Assembly: GCA_003427395.1 (NCBI GenBank)
Contig: BFEA01000071.1
Coordinates: 862,689-885,715, forward strand
DNA from: Chara braunii
Lineage: Eukaryota; Streptophyta; Charophyceae; Charales; Characeae
Length of the DNA stretch: 23,027 nucleotides
Direction: 5' to 3'
Positions 17,901-23,027 of this stretch are shown here, in pieces. How positions within the stretch are numbered: position 1 is the first letter of the stretch; the number at the start of each line of letters is the position of its first letter. The notes below the pieces were generated by a model, which was given only the letters and a program-made list of their open reading frames with translations, was not told the DNA's origin and ran no database searches. Both the position numbers and the translations under genes were made by a program.

Positions 17901-18002
17901 GTGGCAGTCAAGGTGGAGGCCCTGTCCTGGCTGCCACAATTCTTCGAGAAGAACGTTAGCGAGGTGGCAATGTTGATAGACCTTACTGCACCAAACACCT
18001 AA
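14958..18002 (+). CDS. LINE ORF1 protein (nucleic-acid-binding, CCHC knuckle), 1014 aa
   Basis: ORF1 proteins bind LINE RNA and form the ribonucleoprotein. Residues about 95-290 form a folded region before a zinc knuckle CFKCRGRGHLGTSC (Cys296, Cys299, His304, Cys309), the layout of plant LINE ORF1 (RRM-like or DUF4283-like domain plus CCHC), though the first domain is inferred from position. Residues about 440-670 are extremely rich in Glu with Lys, Ser and Gly, so probably disordered. A basic patch NRKRKMRK lies near 758. A Glu/Leu coiled coil (IQDLRRQAAILGAQVNRL) follows at about 795-840, then a globular C-terminal part of about 170 residues that I do not recognise. Typical L1 ORF1 is 300-500 aa, so this one is unusually long. 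N bases give about 20 undefined residues but no stop. Confidence 0.88.
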   Translation: MALSYSQAAQKGMTAKEKSDFAKGQAGVPASQVGQTSSDSGTTSRMEGAKPXTLGQRAMDFLMEKTQIKAEVNVVKELIKGEGGKEEEVEIWEYPEEDIQSLNELYEKHAVLFNFSGRXRELSLNEKRRWVMDRLIALENVPGKEPEVSYHRRGRNTVMIVCVDPTYAQYLISIGALKCKRAVVTIQSWKPPRPPQAEASRHRQTMLRNHFWVQFDNLSXGMHSFVQKRLEXEYPNNPIIEWLPANPDFLAPNHDARVACLEVSTGSPPKFPDLWMFRKNGQRITVFISSKTNPFCFKCRGRGHLGTSCPQGGXGXSGSKRLTLKQSMMQECXNKPGVWYINSAQYRGWIFDDNLENPKWVWXLKGEPSVKPDIYPPYDSRWRQTGAKRIEDKDTGFLIKPMLEEAVXQDVEQRLKLMGELHEVGKNAELAFLENAAARXQQWRQVRERNEKSKETEGQGDNMETEEGEGREEGGKQLTKRKGRTRGEEGASSQEGSVQRKXRQKSKQKEESMTEHXGEGSTDSSKTSAENKQEQGTEPISQGAXSKEMKETSEEAKAEGEEREGTSQPKSAXDASSTHEEEEDKPQDPMGXEEEDSIRERAKKRGMQNVDNMTVEEILQAEEEQKDFSDHTGGETSSGEEDEEXESREEEGETEEEMWTREQWQREVEQLEWGRTVECEIRLAHHKHLRNLRQVTQAGPDITTENKFELLKREGEINEFYAAQYACKARTTKNEIHIQQEEYDKLFQWPKAYHSKEGKNSNRKRKMRKEEEHISSTDKDKEVGEDTAMEEAQXEEEKEEEEIQDLRRQAAILGAQVNRLRDENRELQEDTVSIQKIAKGQWKEIEXAAKLEARNGQGRRVLLPCRWNAGHSDWEVAIDQSLQLLTAQVEECTATGLQGLIGSNLPAHTFLLKEGYGXRMELGEEGXAESTPDFSPLIWQMEEEAELREGLVWMPWQVVETIPYGLLGGERGAEWVARCAAVAVKVEALSWLPQFFEKNVSEVAMLIDLTAPNT

Positions 18003-18029
18003 ACAAGAAACAAGGGAGAGTAAGGAACC

Positions 18030-18125
18030 ATGTTAACACAGAAACNGGATGGAGGAGACAGCAGANGAGAGACCAAGAAAGAAAGCAAGGAGACCAAAAG
18101 GGGGAACAGCGGCACCGGAGATTAA
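18030..18125 (+). CDS. Short frame overlapping the ORF2 start
   Basis: The first ATG after the ORF1 stop is at 18030, in a different frame from ORF2, and gives 31 codons ending at TAA 18123-18125. It overlaps the ORF2 start at 18049. One codon is NGA, which would be a stop if N is T. It may simply be chance, but a ribosome that scans or restarts after ORF1 would meet it before ORF2. Confidence 0.2.
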   Translation: MLTQKXDGGDSRXETKKESKETKRGNSGTGD

Positions 18126-21100
18126 GATTACATCATGGAATGTGAATGGGATGGTAGGNATTCTGGATAACAGGGACAAGTGGCAAAACGTCCTCAACTA
18201 TTCAGAGTGGTATGCGTCGTCTCCACCNNANTTTTTGTGTTTACAGGAAACACATTTACAGGACACTGAAGAGCATCGGAAGACGAGGAATAAANTAGAA
18301 AGAATTNTGCACAGAGTAAAGNCNTCATGGTGGGCACCGGCAACAAGTAATCACTCTGCAGGGGTAGTAATCATACAAAACAAACGGTCACCAACGTCGG
18401 ATAAGATTCACATCACTGAAGCGAAGGTAGATGAGACAGAGGGAAGATGGGTCAANATCAACTTNGAACTGCACGAGGAATCTTATACACTACTCGCAGT
18501 ATATTGCCCGAACGGAGCCCAACAGAGATCGGAAATGTTAGAGAAGATCAAACTACTCCTAGAACCGGATAGGCATCTTATCTTAGCAGGGGACTGGAAC
18601 GCTACTTTGGATCCTAGTNTAGACANACTATCTGGTAGTCAAAGAGCGGAAGAGGAAGGGTGGTCAGAAGAATCAGCCCCAATCCATAGACTAATGACTA
18701 ATCTAGAATTGCTGGATCCCTTTAGAATCTACTACCCAGATGAAAGACAATTTACATACCGTAAAAGAAATCGAAGTCAACACACATCGNCGTCAAGAAT
18801 AGATTACTTCCTAGTATCGACAGGTCTACTAGGGATGCTACATGAAGCAAGGATAGGCAACCTCCCTTACGAANTGGGATTAGACCATAAGCCCATNCAC
18901 TTAGNGATAATAACAGATAAGCAAGTCCTTAGAGGCAAGGGTTTCTACAAAGTTAACAACTCTCTCCTGAAAACCCAAGAGATGAGACAGGCCATTCTCC
19001 ANGTCTGTCAAGAACACAATCCAGATACACAATCTTTCCCGGAGTTATTGGNGACTATGTCCAAGGCCTCAGCTATAGTGGCAAGGAAGCTAGCAGCTAA
19101 GCGGAGGCAGAGAGAGGAGGAGCTAAAGAAAGCAATAGAGATAGCGGAGCTTAATAGTATCAATAATCAGGGAGAAGANCTCTACGAAGGAGTTCTGGAG
19201 AGGGCAAGGGGAGAGATGGCTGATTGGCAACGTTGGAAANCAAAAGGCCTGCAATTGAGGGCCAGAGTCAGAGAATGGGAGGAAGGGGAGAGAATGACCA
19301 AATNTTTCTTCCAAAAAATCAAAAACAGAGGAAGAAATAATACTATCGCCCAATTGGAAGGAGAACACGGACCAACATCGGATCAGGAAGGAATGATGAA
19401 AGTAGCGGTAGACTTTTACAGCAGACTATACACATCCACNGAAGATCAGTTCCCCCAGCAAAGAGTAGAAGAAGCACAAATAAAGTTCCTCAACTACCTA
19501 CAGAACACAATTTCAAGATCACACGCAGCCATGCTAGATGAACCTNTATCACAAGAAGAGTTACGGAACGCATTAAAAACAATGGCCCCAAACAAAACCC
19601 CAGGGAAAGATGGACTAACAAAAGAATTCTGGATAGAATTCTGGCCTATCCTAGGAGAAGAGTATCTAGCCTTCCTAGAGAATGCTTGGCAGAAAGAGNG
19701 CATAGGAAGCGACCCAGCTACAGGAATAGTCACACTACTCTACAAGAAGGGTAACCCAACAGACATACGCAATTATAGACCCATAACTTTATTAACCCTT
19801 ACGCACAAGATAATAGCTAAAGCACTAGCGAACCGCCTATCCAAGATCACGGCAGGATGCTTCCACATTGACCAGACAGGTTTCATCCCAGGGAGGTTCA
19901 TACTAGACAACGTCATGTGCCTAACAGAATCAGTCCGTTACATAAGAGACAGGAGAATCAACGCGGCTATCCTCTTCTTCGATTTTGAAAAAGCATATGA
20001 CCAAGTCAGTTGGTCCTTCTTACAGAGATGTATGGAGAAAATGGGGGTGGGACCAAATTTTAGAAAGTGGATCAGAGTCCTATACAATGACGCGAGGGGT
20101 CAGGTACAGGTTAATGGTCACGTATCTTCTTCTTATAAGATGTCTAGATCAGTCAGACAGGGAGATCCACTAGCGGCCCCCATCTTTCTTTTCATAATGG
20201 AAGCAATAGCCTCCTTTTTAAGAAAAGACCCATCAATAGAGAGACTCATAGCTCCACCAGATCTACAGGGTCACAGAGTGGAACTCCCAACGACGATCCT
20301 ATTTGCNGACGACCTAACAGTTTTAATAAGAGCTACAGATTCATCATTCCAAGCTCTAACGAGAGCAATGGAAGCTTTCCAACTAGCATCAGAAATGAAA
20401 GTGAACTGGAGCAAAACAGTAGGGTGGTGGTTAGTCGACCAGGACCAGGAAAATCAGATCTCGGACAACAGTCCCGAGGGACTACAGTGGCTAACTTCCC
20501 AACAACCGCTTCGCTACTTAGGAATCAAGATCACAGAAGAGGGAGCGCACAACTCGATGGCAACAGACATAATGGCCAAGGTGATGACTAAATTTGGGGC
20601 CTGGTCATCTGTTTACACGTCAATATATGGTAGAGCACTTATTTTAAACGCATCANTCTTCTCCATGATGTGGTACGCAGGCTCAATTTGGTCACCCCCC
20701 TCAACCACGACAGCCCAACTAAGGAAAAAAGCGGCAGCTTTCTTGTGGACGGCTAAGCATAATACAGAACACTTCATATCCAAAGTGGCATGGAAAACAG
20801 TAATCAGACCCAAAGGACAAGGGGGTCTGGGTATCCTAGACCCAAGCCAACAGCTAAAAGCACTTCAAACAAAATGGGTGGTAAAGTTAATCTCCCAGCC
20901 CAGATTATCCTGGACGACACTAGTGTTGGAAAGGATTAGACAGATGGCCAAATACAAAACACCAAGCAATATGTCTGGGCAATTCTGGATCATGTGTAAC
21001 AACTGGGCCAAATCGACCCAGGGGAGGGAGGCTAACGAGTTACAAGGAGGGAGATCCAAGATCCCAACATACTGGGCCCAGCTGATTCAGCTATGGAAAG

Positions 21101-22497
21101 AGGTCTTCCCGGCAAAAGTCAGAGAACCCACCATAAAGGAGGAGGTGCTGAGACAGCCACTATTCTGTAATGCTAGCATTAAGGACNCTGACGGAAAGCC
21201 ACTAACGCTCTCGTTTAGGGATTCGAGATGGGGCAGATGGTTACAACACGGGGCTTGGCAGGTCAAACATATTTGGGACGAGAGTAACAAAAGGTGGAAA
21301 TCAAGCGAAGAACTGAGAAGAACCTTGAAGGGGTGCCACAGACTTCAAGATAACCTCAGAATAGTCATAGGGGCCATACCACCAGACTGGGGGCGGTTGC
21401 TGAGAGAAGGAAAGAAATGGCGAGAGGGAGACTGGGCAACATGGGACGACGAGCCTGAACCCAAGGAAGTCTTTAGAGTCTGGGAAGAGAACAAAGAAAG
21501 GAAAGATTGGCTCTTAGCAGACAAATACACAATAATACAACCTAGTAACACTACATCCCAGCTGGAACAGTCCTCCAAGGCGTCTCTACATATCCTTAAA
21601 CATGGATTGCGAAAGATAAGAGTGATAGAAACAGAGGAATTTACAGTGTATAACGCAGCGGTCCCAATCGAAGACCTAGAGGTAGATCCGGGAGAATGGG
21701 CCTGGAACCTAAGGGGAGAGATATCAAGAGTCACCAGAAGAATAAATATCCTTCACTACACCACAAAAATAGGATACAGACTGAGATTCAGATCTACCTC
21801 AACAAAGCTAGACCTGAGGGACCGTTGGGAGAAAAGAGTAGGGATACCGAGAAGACAGATGCCAGAAATCCCTTGGCAAAACATATCATCAATAAGAATG
21901 GGCCAAGTTAGGAGTATGCAATGGCTAATAGCGCACATNGCGCTACCAGTGAACACATGGCTCAATGAGAGGAGAAGCCACACACAAAGAAGTGCCGAGG
22001 GGGAACTATGCAAGGTATGCCAGGATGAAATTCCAGAAACTATAGTACACTGCCTCCTAGACTGCAAAAGGGCAGGGGAAGTATGGGAGCATGTAAAAGG
22101 GATATGGACCCTAGTAGCGAAGACTGCCTTCCCGACTTCAAAGACTACCAAGTTACTAGGCACGGGGATACCTAAACAAATGCTCCCTTTCCAGAAACAC
22201 ATGCTCCAACTGCTGAGGCAATACGGTCTGTGGACCATCTGGAAAAGGAGATGTCAAGCCACGATGGAAGGGACGGTAATGCACCTTCAAGAAACCAAGG
22301 AGCTGCTACTCAANCTACTAGAAACTCACATCAGCGCCCAATGGAAAAGAGTCCAGCAGCAGGCACGGCAGCAACAGGGACAAGAGGAGGAGATTATTAA
22401 AAAATTCAAACAAAATGTATTGGGTCAAGGAGCCATCGCCCAGGTCAGAGGCACACAACTGAGCTTCAAGTGGAGGGGNGAAGTCAGGAACGACTGA
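18049..22497 (+). CDS. LINE ORF2 protein: endonuclease, reverse transcriptase, C-terminal zinc finger, 1482 aa
   Basis: ORF2 nicks target DNA and copies LINE RNA at the nick. The N-terminus has a basic, nuclear-localisation-like RPRKKARRPK (about 8-17). The AP-type endonuclease runs about 25-285: ITSWNVNG, CLQETHL, VYCPNG, LAGDWNATLD, SRIDYFLV and GLDHKP (Asp279, His280). Reverse transcriptase spans about 510-830: NKTPGKDGL, NYRPITLL, QTGFIPGR, FDFEKAYD (Asp645), RQGDPLAAP, FADD (Phe752 to Asp755; the N in GCN still gives Ala) and LRYLGIKI. The C-terminal finger CKVCQDEIPETIVHCLLDC (Cys1321, Cys1324, His1334, Cys1339) is the zf-RVT pattern of plant L1 elements. No RNase H domain is seen. It starts 46 bases after the ORF1 stop. 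All catalytic residues visible are intact. Confidence 0.95.
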   Translation: MEETAXERPRKKARRPKGGTAAPEIKITSWNVNGMVXILDNRDKWQNVLNYSEWYASSPXXFLCLQETHLQDTEEHRKTRNKXERIXHRVKXSWWAPATSNHSAGVVIIQNKRSPTSDKIHITEAKVDETEGRWVXINXELHEESYTLLAVYCPNGAQQRSEMLEKIKLLLEPDRHLILAGDWNATLDPSXDXLSGSQRAEEEGWSEESAPIHRLMTNLELLDPFRIYYPDERQFTYRKRNRSQHTSXSRIDYFLVSTGLLGMLHEARIGNLPYEXGLDHKPXHLXIITDKQVLRGKGFYKVNNSLLKTQEMRQAILXVCQEHNPDTQSFPELLXTMSKASAIVARKLAAKRRQREEELKKAIEIAELNSINNQGEXLYEGVLERARGEMADWQRWKXKGLQLRARVREWEEGERMTKXFFQKIKNRGRNNTIAQLEGEHGPTSDQEGMMKVAVDFYSRLYTSXEDQFPQQRVEEAQIKFLNYLQNTISRSHAAMLDEPXSQEELRNALKTMAPNKTPGKDGLTKEFWIEFWPILGEEYLAFLENAWQKEXIGSDPATGIVTLLYKKGNPTDIRNYRPITLLTLTHKIIAKALANRLSKITAGCFHIDQTGFIPGRFILDNVMCLTESVRYIRDRRINAAILFFDFEKAYDQVSWSFLQRCMEKMGVGPNFRKWIRVLYNDARGQVQVNGHVSSSYKMSRSVRQGDPLAAPIFLFIMEAIASFLRKDPSIERLIAPPDLQGHRVELPTTILFXDDLTVLIRATDSSFQALTRAMEAFQLASEMKVNWSKTVGWWLVDQDQENQISDNSPEGLQWLTSQQPLRYLGIKITEEGAHNSMATDIMAKVMTKFGAWSSVYTSIYGRALILNASXFSMMWYAGSIWSPPSTTTAQLRKKAAAFLWTAKHNTEHFISKVAWKTVIRPKGQGGLGILDPSQQLKALQTKWVVKLISQPRLSWTTLVLERIRQMAKYKTPSNMSGQFWIMCNNWAKSTQGREANELQGGRSKIPTYWAQLIQLWKEVFPAKVREPTIKEEVLRQPLFCNASIKDXDGKPLTLSFRDSRWGRWLQHGAWQVKHIWDESNKRWKSSEELRRTLKGCHRLQDNLRIVIGAIPPDWGRLLREGKKWREGDWATWDDEPEPKEVFRVWEENKERKDWLLADKYTIIQPSNTTSQLEQSSKASLHILKHGLRKIRVIETEEFTVYNAAVPIEDLEVDPGEWAWNLRGEISRVTRRINILHYTTKIGYRLRFRSTSTKLDLRDRWEKRVGIPRRQMPEIPWQNISSIRMGQVRSMQWLIAHXALPVNTWLNERRSHTQRSAEGELCKVCQDEIPETIVHCLLDCKRAGEVWEHVKGIWTLVAKTAFPTSKTTKLLGTGIPKQMLPFQKHMLQLLRQYGLWTIWKRRCQATMEGTVMHLQETKELLLXLLETHISAQWKRVQQQARQQQGQEEEIIKKFKQNVLGQGAIAQVRGTQLSFKWRXEVRND

Positions 22498-22651
22498 GAC
22501 AGCGAAAGACGAGAAGGGCATGAGAATAGAAGAGAGGGAGAAGGGAACAGCTGAGTAGGAATTCTAACGTGACAATAAAATTAATTNTAAGAATAAGAGT
22601 AAGGAAGTCTATATAACGATACATTAATTTACCCTAAATAGGAAACAGGGC

Positions 22652-22791
22652 TAGGGTTTAGGGGTTAAGGATTTGACAGAAAATGCAGAGAGTAATCTGC
22701 AGTTTTTTAGCAAGGCNAGNGGAGGGCCGGTGGGGTTTGAAGCATAGTCATAGTTTGGAGAGGTATAATANAATCGAGGGTTTAGGGTTTT
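22652..22791 (+). repeat. Two telomere-type motifs in the LINE 3' UTR
   Basis: TAGGGTTTAGGGG (22652-22664) and GGGTTTAGGGTTTT (22778-22791) each hold nearly two units of the plant telomere repeat TTTAGGG. Confidence 0.8.
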
Positions 22792-22922
22792 GCAGCCGGA
22801 CGGCATGAAGAGGGAAGGGGAAACATGTCAATTGAGGGCTCTTTCTAGGTTCAGCGAGACAATCTGACAGACCGNGATACCAGGTCNGAGAGGAAAGAGA
22901 GGGGTTGGGCAAGCTGCCAGTC

Positions 22923-22956
22923 GATCCTCCNCTTGGTGGGAGTAATCAATGCTGCG
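22923..22956 (+). repeat. Diverged copy of the 5' monomer core in the 3' UTR
   Basis: GATCCTCCNCTTGGTGGG followed by AGTAATCAATGCTGCG keeps the order GATCC, GTGGG, AG, TAA, AATGCTG of the 5' monomers (GATCCCCAAGTGGGGAGGCT then AAATGCTG). The alignment needs small insertions, so homology is plausible but unproven. Confidence 0.4.
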
Positions 22957-23027
22957 CAGGGGTCCTTCGGCCGGACGGAAGGAAGAGTGAGTGGGTTTCA
23001 TTATGTATTATTTATTCTGACTTGCCG

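Larger units (their letters stand above)
12160..23027 (+). mobile_element. Non-LTR retrotransposon (L1-type LINE) with 5' monomer array, 3' end beyond window
   Basis: Two long intact frames, ORF1 with a CCHC knuckle and ORF2 with AP-type endonuclease plus reverse transcriptase plus a C-terminal zinc finger, are the plan of plant L1-like elements. The 5' region is very long: a purine-rich block, a G-poor leader and a tandem monomer array. The start given is approximate. A tighter lower limit comes from isolated N bases, which begin at 12580 and continue to 22931, while none occur before. No stop codon interrupts about 2,500 codons, so the family has been active recently. No poly(A) end or target-site duplication is visible before the window stops. 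Confidence 0.9.
22498..23027 (+). other. LINE 3' UTR (incomplete)
   Basis: A/G-rich sequence after the ORF2 stop, with an AATAAAATTAATT stretch around 22574 that could hold a polyadenylation signal. Telomere-like TAGGGTTTAGGGG (22652-22664) and GGGTTTAGGGTTTT (22778-22791) follow. GCCGGACGG occurs near 22795 and again near 22970. A monomer-like segment lies at 22923-22956. No poly(A) run is reached before the end of the window, so the true end of the element is unknown. Confidence 0.6.

Overview
The window is eukaryotic nuclear DNA dominated by retrotransposons. It looks like a streptophyte (plant-lineage) genome from an organism with flagellated sperm. The evidence is two spliced exons of an axonemal-type dynein heavy chain, a Ty3/gypsy chromovirus, an L1-type LINE with the C-terminal zinc finger usual in plant LINEs, a plant-like U6 snRNA copy, and several TTTAGGG/AAACCCTAA motifs. 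A charophyte such as Chara fits well, but bryophytes, lycophytes and ferns cannot be excluded by eye.

Left part (1-7475, + strand): a decayed Ty3/gypsy chromovirus. In order it has a C-rich leader, gag with a CCHC knuckle, protease, reverse transcriptase, RNase H, integrase and a chromodomain, all broken by frameshifts and nonsense codons. A 1-kb 3' non-coding region follows, with an 88-codon open frame and a 53-bp tandem repeat, then a polypurine tract and a 532-bp 3' LTR (TGTTACGG...CCGCAACA). The 5' LTR is not in the window.

Middle part (7476-12160): pieces of a host gene on the minus strand. Two in-phase dynein heavy chain exons (10528-10605, then 7546-7686) are separated by a 2.84-kb intron. 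That intron carries a poly(A)-tailed U6 snRNA retropseudogene, two imperfect duplications and otherwise unrecognised DNA. The chromovirus lies in the next intron, ending about 70 bp from its donor site. Upstream of the first exon is a minus-strand gag fragment of a second Ty3/gypsy element.

Right part (about 12160-23027, + strand): a young, apparently full-coding LINE. Its long 5' region has a purine-rich block, a perfect UUCG hairpin, a roughly 1-kb G-poor stretch without any ATG, and a tandem array of about 90-bp monomers sharing a CCCC-NNNN-GGGG core. ORF1 (1014 aa; CCHC knuckle, acidic region, coiled coil) and ORF2 (1482 aa; AP-type endonuclease, reverse transcriptase, CCHC-type C-terminal finger) follow, then a 3' UTR with telomere-like motifs. 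Isolated N bases occur only from 12580 onward, which suggests a consensus built over many near-identical copies. The LINE 3' end is not in the window.

Both large elements run antisense to the dynein gene. LINE machinery of this kind is a plausible source of the U6 retrocopy, but that link is inference.
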